Shown: positions 1 through 8,691 of the stretch, in pieces | Position numbering within the stretch: position 1 is the first letter of the stretch | Layout: each line of letters starts with the position of its first letter | Source of the DNA: Alphaproteobacteria bacterium | GTDB lineage: Bacteria; Pseudomonadota; Alphaproteobacteria; Thalassobaculales; Thalassobaculaceae | NCBI GenBank assembly: GCA_028822575.1 | Contig: JAPKDN010000099.1 | Span: 1 to 8,691 of the forward strand | Length of the DNA: 8,691 nt | Reading direction: 5' to 3' | Position numbers and translations under genes: made by a program | The notes under the pieces: model-generated | What the model was told of the DNA's origin: nothing | The model's database searches: none | What the model saw: only the letters and a program-made list of their open reading frames with translations

Positions 1-294
1 ACCCGGCTCTCGTATTTCTATCGCCATGAAAGTTGTGGCCAATGCACTCCGTGTCGCGAAGGTACCGGCTGGATGTGGCGGGTGATGGAGCGGCTTTGCA
101 CCGGCGATGCCGAACTGGAAGAGATCGACGCGCTGGAGCAGGTCACCAAACAGATAGAGGGCCACACGATCTGCGCGCTCGGCGACGCGGCGGCTTGGCC
201 CATTCAGGGACTGTTGACGCATTTCCGGGGTGAGGTCGAGGGCCGGATCAAAACACGCAAGGCCGCCCTGTCGAGCCTTCAGGCGGCGGAGTAA
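1..294 (+). CDS. nuoF: NADH-quinone oxidoreductase subunit F, C-terminal part (5' end outside window)
   Basis: This is the last 97 codons of the peripheral-arm subunit that binds NADH and FMN and starts electron transfer in complex I. The frame is open from base 1 and ends at TAA 292-294. Residues 10-21 of the visible part read [12 protein letters not shown], the conserved motif giving three cysteine ligands (visible residues 12, 15, 18) of the 4Fe-4S cluster N3. The fourth ligand is Cys58 in the following [13 protein letters not shown] motif. The NADH and FMN sites lie upstream of the window. The ATG at 73 is an internal methionine, because the cluster motif precedes it in the same frame. 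nuoG follows after 47 nt, the usual nuo order. Identity is certain from the N3 motif and context. Confidence 0.96.
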   Translation, partial: TRLSYFYRHESCGQCTPCREGTGWMWRVMERLCTGDAELEEIDALEQVTKQIEGHTICALGDAAAWPIQGLLTHFRGEVEGRIKTRKAALSSLQAAE

Positions 295-331
295 CGCGCC
301 ATGACTAGGGTTCGGGCAAATGAAAAGGCTT

Positions 332-337
332 GGGGGA
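332..337 (+). promoter_or_regulatory. Shine-Dalgarno sequence that sets the nuoG start
   Basis: GGGGGA lies 4 nt before the ATG at 342. It overlaps the alternative in-frame TTG at 330, so it can serve only the ATG. The ATG also yields the usual N-terminus [16 protein letters not shown] without a four-residue extension. Confidence 0.6.
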
Positions 338-341
338 CGCA

Positions 342-2423
342 ATGCCGAAGCTGACGGTTGACGGGATCGAGGTCGAGGTTCCGCCGGGCTCTTCCGTATT
401 GCAGGCCTGCGAGGCCGCGGGCAAGGAGATCCCCCGGTTCTGTTATCATGACCGGTTGTCCATAGCCGGCAATTGCCGGATGTGCCTCGTCGAGGTGAAA
501 CCTGGGCCGCCAAAGCCTCAGGCAAGCTGTGCGTTGCCCGCCGGTGAAAACCAAGAAGTCTTCACCGATAGCGAGATGGTCAAGAAGGCCCGTCATGGGG
601 TGATGGAATTCCTGCTGATTAACCATCCGCTTGATTGCCCGATCTGTGATCAGGGCGGTGAGTGTGATTTGCAGGATCAGGCGCTTGGCTATGGACATCA
701 TTCCAGCCGCTATGGCGAGCACAAGCGCGCAGTCGATGATAAGGAAATGGGCCCGCTGATCAAAACGATTATGACCCGGTGCATCCATTGCACCCGCTGT
801 GTCCGGTTCTCGACCGAGGTCGCGGGCGTGACCGACATGGGGATGCTGGGTCGAGGCGAAGACGCCCAGATTACCACCTATCTTGAAAAAGCACTTGATT
901 CGGAGCTTTCAGGCAACGTGATCGACCTTTGTCCGGTCGGCGCGCTGACCTCTAAACCCTATGCCTTTGTCTCCCGGCCCTGGGAGTTGAAGAAGACCGA
1001 GACCATCGATGTCATGGACGCGCTCGGCTCGAACATCCGGGTCGATGCCCGTGGCTCAGAGGTGCTGCGGGTGCTGCCCAGGCTGCATGACGACGTGAAC
1101 GAAGAGTGGATTTCCGACAAAACCCGCTTCGCCTGTGACGGCTTGAAACGTCAGCGCCTCGATAAACCTTATATTCGCCGTGATGGCAAATTGACCCCCG
1201 CGAGTTGGCCGGAGGCGTTGTCAGCTGTCGCGGATAAAATGAAAGGTCTGTCGGGCGAACAGATGGCGGCGGTCGCCGGGGATCTGTCCGACGCCGAGTC
1301 GATGTTCGCTCTTAAACAACTGATGGCCTCGCTTGGGTCCAGCAATATCGATTGCCGTCAGGATGGCGCCAAGCTCGATGCTTCGGTCCGGGCGAGTTAT
1401 CTTTTTAATTCCTCGGTTGCGGGAATTGAGGACGCGGACGCGATCCTCCTGATCGGCACCAATCCGCGCACGGAAGCACCGGTCCTAAACGCCCGCATTC
1501 GCAAGCGGTGGCTGGAAGGCGGCCTTTCGGTTGGTTTGGTCGGCACCCCGGCGGATCTTACCTATAAAGCAGAGATGCTTGGGGCCGGCGCACAGACCCT
1601 GAAGGAAATCGCCGACGGCTCGCATGCTTTCGCCGATGTTCTGAAGGTGGCGAAACGGCCGATGATGATCCTCGGCATGGGGGCGCTTACCCGCGAGGAT
1701 GGCGCCGCCGTCATGGCGATCGCCAAGTCCATCGCCGATGGCTGCTGCATGATCCAAGCGGCGAGTGATGACGCCGAGGCCTGGAACGGCTTTAATGTTC
1801 TACATACCGCAGCTAGCCGGGTCGCGGGCCTCGACATGGGCTTTGCCCCGGGCGAGGTCGGTCGGGATGTCGCCGGTATTCAAGCCGGCGCCGCGTGTGG
1901 TGATATTAAACTGGTCTACCTGCTTGGCGCTGACGAGATGGATCTTTCCAATCTCGGTGACGCCTTCGTCGTCTACCAAGGTCACCATGGTGATGCTGGT
2001 GCGCACCGGGCGGACGTGATCCTTCCTGGTGCCGCTTATACCGAAAAGGATGGCATCTACGTCAATACCGAGGGGCGGGCCCAAATGGGACTTCAAGCAT
2101 CCTTCCCACCGGGCGAGGCGCGCGAGGATTGGAAAATCCTGAGAGCCTTGTCGGAAGCAGCGGGCAAGACGCTTGGGTTCAATACGCTTGAGGCCTTGCG
2201 CGAAGTGCTGATCGCGGCGCATCCAAGCTTCGGCGCGATTGACCAGGTCGAGGCCGCCGACTGGGGCGACTTTGGGACGGCAGGCGACACGTCCGAAGTG
2301 GCATTTGGACAGGCGATAGCGAATTTCTACATGACGGATCCAATAAGCCGGTGTTCAGCGGTGATGGCCGAGTGCACCGAGACTTTCGTCACGAAGGGTG
2401 AGCGGACGGGGACGGAGGGATAA
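342..2423 (+). CDS. nuoG: NADH-quinone oxidoreductase subunit G (75 kDa-type iron-sulfur subunit)
   Basis: This 693-residue cytoplasmic peripheral-arm subunit relays electrons from NuoF towards NuoI. The N-terminal ferredoxin-like domain (about residues 1-80) binds 2Fe-2S cluster N1b through C34, C45, C48 and C63. The segment [16 protein letters not shown] gives the His-plus-three-Cys ligands of cluster N5 (H95, C99, C102, C108). CIHCTRC (C147, C150, C153) with C197 in DLCPVGAL binds cluster N4. The rest (about 215-660) is the catalytically degenerate molybdopterin-oxidoreductase-like domain, with motifs such as [20 protein letters not shown]. The length matches mitochondrial and alphaproteobacterial homologues and is well short of E. 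coli NuoG (about 900). The extra N7 cysteine motif expected after the N4 region is absent, as is normal for this short form. The start was chosen at ATG 342 rather than TTG 330 because of the ribosome-binding site at 332-337. It ends at TAA 2421-2423, which overlaps the ATG of a mini-ORF. Confidence 0.98.
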   Translation: MPKLTVDGIEVEVPPGSSVLQACEAAGKEIPRFCYHDRLSIAGNCRMCLVEVKPGPPKPQASCALPAGENQEVFTDSEMVKKARHGVMEFLLINHPLDCPICDQGGECDLQDQALGYGHHSSRYGEHKRAVDDKEMGPLIKTIMTRCIHCTRCVRFSTEVAGVTDMGMLGRGEDAQITTYLEKALDSELSGNVIDLCPVGALTSKPYAFVSRPWELKKTETIDVMDALGSNIRVDARGSEVLRVLPRLHDDVNEEWISDKTRFACDGLKRQRLDKPYIRRDGKLTPASWPEALSAVADKMKGLSGEQMAAVAGDLSDAESMFALKQLMASLGSSNIDCRQDGAKLDASVRASYLFNSSVAGIEDADAILLIGTNPRTEAPVLNARIRKRWLEGGLSVGLVGTPADLTYKAEMLGAGAQTLKEIADGSHAFADVLKVAKRPMMILGMGALTREDGAAVMAIAKSIADGCCMIQAASDDAEAWNGFNVLHTAASRVAGLDMGFAPGEVGRDVAGIQAGAACGDIKLVYLLGADEMDLSNLGDAFVVYQGHHGDAGAHRADVILPGAAYTEKDGIYVNTEGRAQMGLQASFPPGEAREDWKILRALSEAAGKTLGFNTLEALREVLIAAHPSFGAIDQVEAADWGDFGTAGDTSEVAFGQAIANFYMTDPISRCSAVMAECTETFVTKGERTGTEG
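2414..2418 (+). promoter_or_regulatory. Strong Shine-Dalgarno sequence ahead of a mini-ORF, not of nuoH
   Basis: GGAGG lies inside the last codons of nuoG, 4 nt before the ATG at 2423 and 39 nt before the nuoH ATG. Its spacing therefore suits the 12-codon mini-ORF rather than nuoH. The match is visible, but whether it is used is inference. Confidence 0.4.
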
Positions 2424-2461
2424 TGACTGGGCCGTTTGTGAAAAGGCAGGTGGGACAATGA
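2423..2461 (+). other. Possible 12-codon coupling mini-ORF between nuoG and nuoH
   Basis: The reading frame [12 protein letters not shown] begins in a TAATG overlap with the nuoG stop (2421-2425). It ends with TGA 2459-2461, overlapping the nuoH start as ATGA (2458-2461). A GGAGG sequence precedes its ATG by 4 nt. If translated, it would carry ribosomes directly from nuoG to nuoH. I recognise no peptide family. The coordinates are certain. Function is inference, and short ORFs of this kind do arise by chance. Confidence 0.3.
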
Positions 2462-3480
2462 ACATGTTCCTGCACGACTATGTGCTGCCAACGGTGATTA
2501 TCGTCGCCCAAATCCTGGCGATAGTGGTGCCGTTGCTGGTGTCGGTGGCGTATCTCACCTATTTTGAGCGTAAAGTTATCGCCAGTATGCAGCTTCGGCG
2601 GGGCCCGAACGTGGTCGGACCATTCGGCCTGCTGCAACCGCTGGCCGATGGCGCCAAGCTGTTCGTCAAGGAAACCATTCTGCCAGCCGGTTCGAACAAA
2701 CTGTTGTTCGTGATGGCGCCAATGTTGATCTTCGTTCTCAGCTTGATCGGCTGGTCGGTGATCCCGTTCGGCGAGGGGCTGGTGCTGGCCGATATCAATG
2801 TTGGGCTGCTGTACTTTTTCGCTATCTCTTCGCTTGGTGTCTATGGCGTCATAATGGCCGGTTGGGCCTCGAACTCGAAATACGCCTTCCTCGGCGCGCT
2901 TCGTTCGGCCGCTCAGATGGTGTCCTACGAGGTTTCAATCGGTTTTGTGGTGATCACGGTGGTCCTGTGCGCTGGGTCTCTCAACCTTTCGGATATTGTC
3001 GAGGCACAGAAGACGGTTTGGTTCGCGATCCCGTTGCTGCCGATGTTTATCATCTTCTTCGTCTCGGCGCTGGCGGAAACCAACCGGGCGCCGTTCGACC
3101 TGCCCGAGGGTGAATCCGAGTTGGTCGCCGGATATTTCGTCGAATATTCCTCGATGACCTTCGCGCTGTTCTTCCTTGGCGAATACGCCAACATGATCCT
3201 GATGAGCGCGATGACGGCAGTGCTGTTCCTGGGGGGCTGGCTGCCGCCCTTCGACATAGCCCCGTTCAACTGGATCCCCGGGCCGATCTGGTTCTTTGCT
3301 AAGATTTCCTTCGTGCTTTTCTGCTTCCTCTGGGTGCGGGCGACCTTCCCGAGGTATCGCTATGACCAGTTGATGCGTCTCGGTTGGAAGGTGTTCCTGC
3401 CATTCTCGCTGCTGTGGGTTGCGATCACGGCCGGCGTTTTGGTGACCTTCGACCTGTTACCCAACCAGATCGCCGGCTGA
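2458..3480 (+). CDS. nuoH: NADH-quinone oxidoreductase subunit H (ND1-type quinone-site membrane subunit)
   Basis: This 340-residue inner-membrane protein forms much of the quinone-binding cavity and the first part of the proton path, where the two arms of complex I meet. About eight hydrophobic segments are visible (roughly 12-34, 82-103, 114-136, 152-172, 187-206, 232-260, 275-294 and 311-333). The first cytoplasmic loop carries the ND1 signature [19 protein letters not shown] (36-54). The acidic loop [20 protein letters not shown] (207-226) is the most conserved part of the family, with E207, D214, E217, E219 and E221 as expected. WLPPF (261-265) is also typical. The ATG at 2458 is preferred over the in-frame GTG at 2398, which would overlap nuoG and add 20 hydrophilic residues that look like read-through of the intergenic spacer. 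AGGTGGGA (2448-2455) serves as a close ribosome-binding region. The length is usual for the family. Confidence 0.98.
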   Translation: MNMFLHDYVLPTVIIVAQILAIVVPLLVSVAYLTYFERKVIASMQLRRGPNVVGPFGLLQPLADGAKLFVKETILPAGSNKLLFVMAPMLIFVLSLIGWSVIPFGEGLVLADINVGLLYFFAISSLGVYGVIMAGWASNSKYAFLGALRSAAQMVSYEVSIGFVVITVVLCAGSLNLSDIVEAQKTVWFAIPLLPMFIIFFVSALAETNRAPFDLPEGESELVAGYFVEYSSMTFALFFLGEYANMILMSAMTAVLFLGGWLPPFDIAPFNWIPGPIWFFAKISFVLFCFLWVRATFPRYRYDQLMRLGWKVFLPFSLLWVAITAGVLVTFDLLPNQIAG

Positions 3481-3500
3481 CGGGCGGGGAGAGGAAGATT

Positions 3501-3986
3501 ATGAGCATCATGCAAACCGGCAAGGCACTGCTCCTATCGGAGTTGGTGGGGGGGATGTACCTGACCTTGAAGTATTTCTTCAAACCAAAGGTCACGATCA
3601 ACTATCCGTTTGAGAAGGGGCCGATCAGCCCGCGCTTTCGGGGCGAGCATGCGTTGCGTCGCTATCCTAATGGCGAGGAGCGCTGCATCGCCTGCAAGCT
3701 TTGCGAGGCAATCTGTCCGGCGCAGGCGATAACAATTGAGGCCGAGCCGCGTGACGACGGGAGCCGTCGTACCACCCGCTACGACATCGACATGACCAAA
3801 TGTATCTATTGCGGGTTCTGTCAGGAGGCCTGTCCGGTCGACGCAATTGTCGAGGGGCCAAATTTTGAGTTCGCGACGGAAACCCGCGAGGAACTCTTCT
3901 ACAACAAGGATAAATTATTGGCGAATGGCGACCGCTGGGAAACCGAGATCTCCCAGAACTTGGCGGCTGACGCCCCGTATCGCTGA
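3501..3986 (+). CDS. nuoI: NADH-quinone oxidoreductase subunit I (TYKY-type 2x[4Fe-4S] subunit)
   Basis: This 161-residue subunit sits at the base of the peripheral arm and carries clusters N6a and N6b, which link NuoG to the terminal cluster N2 in NuoB. Two ferredoxin motifs are complete: [12 protein letters not shown] (C62, C65, C68, C72) and [12 protein letters not shown] (C101, C104, C107, C111). As in other 8Fe ferredoxin folds, the last cysteine of each motif would ligate the other cluster. The N-terminal part (about 8-30) is amphipathic and fits anchoring against the membrane arm. The ending [24 protein letters not shown] (124-147 region) is characteristic of alphaproteobacterial and mitochondrial homologues. 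A purine-rich GGGAGAGGAA (3486-3495) precedes the ATG at 3501. The longer frame starting at 3384 runs inside nuoH and is not used. Stop TGA 3984-3986 is directly abutted by an ATG. Confidence 0.98.
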   Translation: MSIMQTGKALLLSELVGGMYLTLKYFFKPKVTINYPFEKGPISPRFRGEHALRRYPNGEERCIACKLCEAICPAQAITIEAEPRDDGSRRTTRYDIDMTKCIYCGFCQEACPVDAIVEGPNFEFATETREELFYNKDKLLANGDRWETEISQNLAADAPYR

Positions 3987-4040
3987 ATGAAAACGAAATT
4001 GGTTAATTTTTCAGGAGAAATTAACCGTTTAACTATCTGA
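3987..4040 (+). other. Possible 17-codon mini-ORF abutting the nuoI stop
   Basis: The frame MKTKLVNFSGEINRLTI starts at the ATG immediately after the nuoI TGA (TGAATG at 3984-3989) and ends at TGA 4038-4040. It has no clear Shine-Dalgarno sequence of its own and could be reached only by reinitiation. It spans the hairpin at 4001-4026, so translating it would melt that stem. The frame is certain; any function is speculative. Confidence 0.15.
4001..4026 (+). repeat. Perfect inverted repeat / RNA hairpin between nuoI and nuoJ
   Basis: GGTTAATTT (4001-4009) is matched exactly by AAATTAACC (4018-4026). The stem extends inward by a U-G pair (4010/4017) and a U-A pair (4011/4016), giving 11 pairs closed by the 4-nt loop CAGG (4012-4015). 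A Shine-Dalgarno-like AGGAG (4013-4017) lies in the loop and 3' arm with no ATG at useful spacing. No U-tract follows on either strand, so it is not a typical intrinsic terminator. It could be an mRNA-processing or stability stem, or a DNA operator; the sequence does not decide. Confidence 0.7.
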
Positions 4041-4043
4041 TAG
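4027..4043. repeat. Adjacent short palindromes GTTTAAC and CTATCTGATAG
   Basis: GTTTAAC (4027-4033) has 3-bp arms around a central T. CTATCTGATAG (4033-4043) has perfect 5-bp arms around a central T. They follow the 4001-4026 inverted repeat without a gap. Clustered palindromes can be protein-binding sites, but no known operator is recognised and AT-rich sequence yields such short matches easily. Confidence 0.35.
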
Positions 4044-4060
4044 AAAAGCAAGGTTTCGGA

Positions 4061-4078
4061 ATGTCGAGGATGTCACGG
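4061..4078 (+). repeat. Imperfect 9-bp tandem duplication upstream of nuoJ
   Basis: ATGTCGAGG (4061-4069) is followed directly by ATGTCACGG (4070-4078), matching at 7 of 9 positions, and then another ATG at 4079. In the mini-ORF frame this makes the repeated tripeptide MSR-MSR. Two copies of a short unit are weak evidence for anything beyond local slippage. Confidence 0.4.
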
Positions 4079-4111
4079 ATGAAACAACGAAAGCGAAGGG
4101 GCGAGCCATGA
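4061..4111 (+). other. Possible 16-codon basic mini-ORF coupled to nuoJ
   Basis: The frame [16 protein letters not shown] ends at TGA 4109-4111, overlapping the nuoJ start as ATGA (4108-4111). AAGG (4050-4053) lies 7 nt before the first ATG, and in-frame ATGs recur at 4070 and 4079. Seven of 16 residues are Arg or Lys. The stop-start overlap would allow coupled translation into nuoJ, resembling the arrangement before nuoH. No family is recognised. It may be chance, since any start reading ATGA supplies the stop for free. Confidence 0.3.
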
Positions 4112-4722
4112 TCATTCAGGCGCTTGCGTTCTATGCCTTCGCCTTCGTCGCGATTGCGGCGGGCGTCATGGTCGTGGTGTCGAGAAACCCGGTTCACTCG
4201 GTGCTGTTCTTGATACTGGCCTTTTTCAACGCCTCGGGCCTGTTCGTGCTGATCGGGGCGGAGTTCATAGCCATGATCCTGGTCGTCGTTTACGTTGGCG
4301 CGGTGGCGGTGTTGTTCTTGTTCGTGGTGATGATGCTGGACATCAATTTCGTCGAGCTCAGGCAAGGCTTCATGCGCTATATGCCGATCGGCGCGCTGAT
4401 CGGAATCATCCTGGCGGTCGAACTGGTTTTTGTGCTTGGCGCTTGGTCAATTTCTGGCGAGGCGTCTCTGGTCAAGGCCGCTCCAATACCGGCGGCGGGC
4501 GATATCTCGAATATCAACGCCCTCGGCAATATCATCTACACCCGGTACGTCTATCTGTTCCAGGCGGCGGGCGTGATTCTGCTAATCGCCATGATAGGGG
4601 CCATCGTGCTGACCTTGCGCACTCGTGAAGGCGTCAAGAAACAACGGATCTCTGACCAGGTGGCGCGTACCCCCGAGGAGACCGTCATGGTGGTCAAGGT
4701 GAAATCGGGCGAGGGGGTCTGA
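4108..4722 (+). CDS. nuoJ: NADH-quinone oxidoreductase subunit J (ND6-type membrane subunit)
   Basis: This 204-residue integral membrane subunit links NuoH to the antiporter-like subunits and helps couple quinone reduction to proton transfer. Five hydrophobic helices are visible (about 4-24, 29-51, 54-78, 90-112 and 145-171). The conserved third helix contains the family hallmark [20 protein letters not shown] (50-69), with the conserved tyrosine at 62, in the region where complex I structures show a pi-bulge. N-terminal [11 protein letters not shown] (26-36) is also typical. A hydrophilic C-terminal tail of about 33 residues follows the last helix. AAGGGG (4096-4101) sits 6 nt before the ATG, and no earlier in-frame start exists. 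nuoK begins 2 nt after the stop, so the two are almost certainly translationally coupled. The 121-nt leader before it is unusual for this operon. Confidence 0.97.
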   Translation: MIIQALAFYAFAFVAIAAGVMVVVSRNPVHSVLFLILAFFNASGLFVLIGAEFIAMILVVVYVGAVAVLFLFVVMMLDINFVELRQGFMRYMPIGALIGIILAVELVFVLGAWSISGEASLVKAAPIPAAGDISNINALGNIIYTRYVYLFQAAGVILLIAMIGAIVLTLRTREGVKKQRISDQVARTPEETVMVVKVKSGEGV

Positions 4723-4724
4723 CC

Positions 4725-5036
4725 ATGTGGGAAATCGGCCTGGCACATTATCTGACGGTGGCGGCGGTGCTTTTCACCCTCGGCGTCTTCGGGATCTTTT
4801 TGAACCGAAAGAACATCATCATCATTCTCATGTCGATTGAACTGATGTTGTTGGCGGTAAACATTAATCTGGTGTCCTTTTCGGTGTTCCTTGGCGACCT
4901 TGTTGGCCAAATCTTCGCGCTCTTCGTGCTGACGGTGGCGGCGGCCGAGGCGGCGATCGGTCTTGCGATCCTGGTGGTCTATTTCCGCAACCGCGGCTCG
5001 ATTGCGGTCGAAGACATTAACCTGATGAAGGGGTAA
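4725..5036 (+). CDS. nuoK: NADH-quinone oxidoreductase subunit K (ND4L-type membrane subunit)
   Basis: This 103-residue, three-helix membrane subunit (about 4-25, 31-53 and 59-87) lies between NuoJ and NuoN and carries buried acidic residues of the proton path. [15 protein letters not shown] (36-50) places the conserved glutamate at E39. [15 protein letters not shown] (68-82) places the second at E75. These correspond to E36 and E72 of the E. coli protein by family knowledge. Length is typical (about 100). GAGGGGG (4711-4717), inside the end of nuoJ, is 7 nt from the ATG. The gap to nuoL is 7 nt. Confidence 0.98.
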   Translation: MWEIGLAHYLTVAAVLFTLGVFGIFLNRKNIIIILMSIELMLLAVNINLVSFSVFLGDLVGQIFALFVLTVAAAEAAIGLAILVVYFRNRGSIAVEDINLMKG

Positions 5037-5043
5037 GGCGGAG

Positions 5044-6978
<1,935 letters not shown>

Positions 6979-6982
6979 GAAC

Positions 6983-8497
6983 ATGGTGAGTGATTGGCCT
7001 CTGCTGTCCCTTGTGACTTTTCTGCCCCTGGCGGGGGTGGTGTTCATTCTGTTCGTTCGGGGGGATGAGGCGACGGTTGCGCGCAACGCCCGCTACATCG
7101 CCCTGTGGACCTCGATGGCGACCTTTCTGCTATCGCTCCCGCTTTGGTATTATTTCGATCCGACCACCGCCGCTTTTCAGTGGGTGGAGAAAGTCGACTG
7201 GATCCCCGGCGCGAACATCAACTACCACATGGGCCTGGATGGCATTTCTCTGTTCTTCGTTCTGCTTTCGACGCTGTTGACGCCAATTTGCATTTTGTCG
7301 AGCTGGGACGCGGTCAAGACCCGGGTGCCCGAATACATGATCGCCTTCCTGGTCTTGGAAACCATGATGGTGGGCATGTTCTGCGCGCTCGACATGTTGG
7401 TGTTCTACATCTTCTTCGAGGGTGTCCTGATCCCGATGTTCATCATCATTGGGGTTTGGGGCGGCGCGCGCCGGGTCTACGCGGCGTTCAAGTTCTTCCT
7501 CTACACCCTGCTCGGTTCGGTGCTGATGTTGGTCGCCATGTTGACCATGTATTTCACCGTTGGCACCACCGATATTCCCACACTGATGGCGTTCAAGTTC
7601 GTCGCCGATATTCAACCATGGCTCTGGCTTGCCTTTTTTGCGTCCTTCGCGGTGAAGGTGCCGATGTGGCCGGTGCACACCTGGTTGCCCGACGCGCATG
7701 TCGAGGCGCCGACCGCGGGCTCGGTGATCCTAGCGGGCGTGCTGCTGAAAATGGGTGGATATGGGTTCCTGCGGTTTTCGATCCCGATGTTCCCCGAAGC
7801 CACGGATATGTTCGCGCCATTGATCTTTACGCTCAGCATCGTGGCGGTGATCTATACCTCGCTGGTGGCGTTGGCTCAGGAAGACCTGAAAAAGCTGATC
7901 GCCTACTCCTCGGTCGCGCATATGGGGTTCGTGACCATCGGCATGTTCACCCTGAACGAGCAGGGGGTGCAGGGTTCAATATTCCAGATGCTGAGTCACG
8001 GCATTGTCTCCGGCGCGTTGTTCCTTTGTGTTGGGGTGATCTATGACCGCGTGCACACCCGCGAGATTTCCGCCTATGGTGGTTTGGTCAACCGGATGCC
8101 GCGTTATGCGCTGGTGTTCATGATCTTTACCATGGCCTCCGTCGGGTTGCCGGCGACAAGCGGATTCGTTGGCGAATTCCTGGTCTTGATGGGCGCTTAT
8201 AAAGTCAGCACCTGGCTCGCGGCCTTCGCGGCCACCGGAGTGATCCTGGGAGCCGCCTATATGCTTTACGTGTATCGCCGGATCATCTTCGGGGTTCTGG
8301 AAAAAGAAAGCCTGAAGGACATCAACGACCTATCAACACGGGAGATCGTGATATTCGCGCCGCTGGTCATCCTCGTGTTCTGGATGGGCATCTATCCCGC
8401 GTCATTCTTAGATGTAATGGCGGTGTCTGTCGATAATCTTATCGCCAATTACAAGGTCGCGCTGCTGGATAGCGGCGTGACCGTCGCGAACCGCTGA
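6983..8497 (+). CDS. nuoM: NADH-quinone oxidoreductase subunit M (ND4-type antiporter-like subunit)
   Basis: This 504-residue membrane subunit is the middle antiporter-like proton channel, between NuoL and NuoN. About 14 hydrophobic helices are visible. Key residues are E146 in [11 protein letters not shown]225 in [21 protein letters not shown]256 in [16 protein letters not shown]303 and K304 in [11 protein letters not shown], and E398 in [14 protein letters not shown]. The motif [18 protein letters not shown] separates NuoM from NuoL and NuoN. Length is typical (about 500). The ATG at 6983 is 4 nt after the nuoL stop. The Shine-Dalgarno match is modest (a G-run at 6970-6974), so translation probably depends on coupling to nuoL. 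The other long frames overlapping this gene on both strands are shadows of its GC-rich codon usage. Confidence 0.98.
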   Translation: MVSDWPLLSLVTFLPLAGVVFILFVRGDEATVARNARYIALWTSMATFLLSLPLWYYFDPTTAAFQWVEKVDWIPGANINYHMGLDGISLFFVLLSTLLTPICILSSWDAVKTRVPEYMIAFLVLETMMVGMFCALDMLVFYIFFEGVLIPMFIIIGVWGGARRVYAAFKFFLYTLLGSVLMLVAMLTMYFTVGTTDIPTLMAFKFVADIQPWLWLAFFASFAVKVPMWPVHTWLPDAHVEAPTAGSVILAGVLLKMGGYGFLRFSIPMFPEATDMFAPLIFTLSIVAVIYTSLVALAQEDLKKLIAYSSVAHMGFVTIGMFTLNEQGVQGSIFQMLSHGIVSGALFLCVGVIYDRVHTREISAYGGLVNRMPRYALVFMIFTMASVGLPATSGFVGEFLVLMGAYKVSTWLAAFAATGVILGAAYMLYVYRRIIFGVLEKESLKDINDLSTREIVIFAPLVILVFWMGIYPASFLDVMAVSVDNLIANYKVALLDSGVTVANR

Positions 8498-8513
8498 GCC
8501 GGAGGCGCTAGAA

Positions 8514-8691
8514 ATGGATCCCATCATCGTTCCCGCGATGGCCTCGGCGACGCCGGAAATCTTCTTGGCGGCGGCCGGCATGGCGTTATTGATGCTCGGA
8601 GTTTTTCGCAAGGAGGACCCGACCAGCTTGGTGTCCTGGCTGGCGATCGCCAGTTTCATCGTCGCCGGCGTGCTGGTCATGACCCATGGCG
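8514..8691 (+). CDS. nuoN: NADH-quinone oxidoreductase subunit N, N-terminal part (3' end outside window)
   Basis: The first 59 codons of the third antiporter-like membrane subunit (ND2 type) run off the window edge with one extra base. The visible part begins [20 protein letters not shown] and holds one full hydrophobic helix (about 15-30, [10 protein letters not shown]), a short charged turn (RKEDP, 32-36) and a second helix starting near 38. The [18 protein letters not shown] stretch is characteristic of alphaproteobacterial NuoN. A strong GGAGG (8501-8505) lies 8 nt before the ATG, and nuoM ends 16 nt upstream, so this is the expected last structural gene of the nuo order. The channel lysine and glutamate lie beyond the window. 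Confidence 0.93.
   Translation, partial: MDPIIVPAMASATPEIFLAAAGMALLMLGVFRKEDPTSLVSWLAIASFIVAGVLVMTHG

Larger units (their letters stand above)
3987..4107 (+). other. AT-rich 121-nt intergenic spacer between nuoI and nuoJ
   Basis: This is by far the longest gap among the adjacent nuo genes here; the others are 2-47 nt. By hand count, 23 of the first 74 bases (3987-4060) are G or C, about 31%, in marked contrast to the GC-rich genes either side. It holds a hairpin (4001-4026), two short palindromes (4027-4043), two mini-ORFs and the nuoJ ribosome-binding site AAGGGG (4096-4101). I could not recognise a convincing sigma-70 promoter or an intrinsic terminator in it. Confidence 0.85.

Noticed and set aside
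330..341. TTG at 330 as an upstream start for nuoG
   Set aside because: It overlaps the Shine-Dalgarno sequence GGGGGA and adds four residues not expected at the NuoG N-terminus; ATG 342 is better.
301..361. Mini-ORFs starting at ATG 301 and ATG 320 overlapping the nuoG start
   Set aside because: They run into nuoG out of frame with no close stop-start junction or convincing ribosome-binding site; treated as chance frames.
2398..2457. GTG at 2398 as an upstream start for nuoH
   Set aside because: It would begin inside nuoG and add a hydrophilic 20-residue stretch before the first membrane helix; ATG 2458 gives the usual NuoH N-terminus.
4001..4030. Intrinsic terminator between nuoI and nuoJ
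   Set aside because: The stem is AT-rich and neither strand has a U-tract after it; complex I also needs the downstream genes.
4021..4050. Internal sigma-70 promoter before nuoJ
   Set aside because: The best -10-like match (GATAGA) fits only half the consensus and no good -35 lies at 16-18 bp spacing.
7105..8046. 313-codon + strand frame inside nuoM
   Set aside because: It is an out-of-frame shadow of nuoM with no recognisable domain; the nuoM frame carries all conserved ND4 motifs.

Overview
The window is a slice through a nuo (respiratory complex I, NADH:quinone oxidoreductase) operon, all on the + strand. It runs from the 3' end of nuoF through complete nuoG, nuoH, nuoI, nuoJ, nuoK, nuoL and nuoM to the first 59 codons of nuoN. 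Several traits point to an alphaproteobacterium, probably Rhodospirillales-like: a short (~690 residue) mitochondrial-type NuoG without the N7 cluster ligands found in the E. coli and Thermus forms, the ending FYMTDPISR...MAEC in NuoG, a 161-residue NuoI, and GC-rich coding sequence. The exact genus cannot be read from the window.

Layout: nuoF end (1-294), 47-nt gap, nuoG (342-2423), 34-nt gap, nuoH (2458-3480), 20-nt gap, nuoI (3501-3986), 121-nt gap, nuoJ (4108-4722), 2-nt gap, nuoK (4725-5036), 7-nt gap, nuoL (5044-6978), 4-nt gap, nuoM (6983-8497), 16-nt gap, nuoN start (8514 to the edge). Every complete gene is intact with its iron-sulfur ligands or proton-channel residues in place. I see no frameshifts, insertions, tRNAs, mobile elements or CRISPR repeats. 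Neither the operon promoter nor its terminator lies in the window.

Together the products form one machine. NuoF oxidises NADH at its FMN. Electrons pass through the clusters of NuoF (N3), NuoG (N1b, N4, N5) and NuoI (N6a, N6b) to quinone bound near NuoH. The membrane subunits NuoH, J, K, L, M and N couple this to proton pumping.

The coding content is ordinary and I do not think it hides a new system. The one part that departs from its surroundings is the 121-nt nuoI-nuoJ gap. It is strikingly AT-rich, carries an 11-bp stem with a 4-nt loop followed by two small palindromes, and ends in a very basic 16-codon mini-ORF whose TGA overlaps the nuoJ ATG. A similar start-stop-linked mini-ORF with a good Shine-Dalgarno sequence sits in the nuoG-nuoH gap. 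Both are candidates for translational coupling or RNA-level control inside the operon, but chance occurrence is a real alternative.
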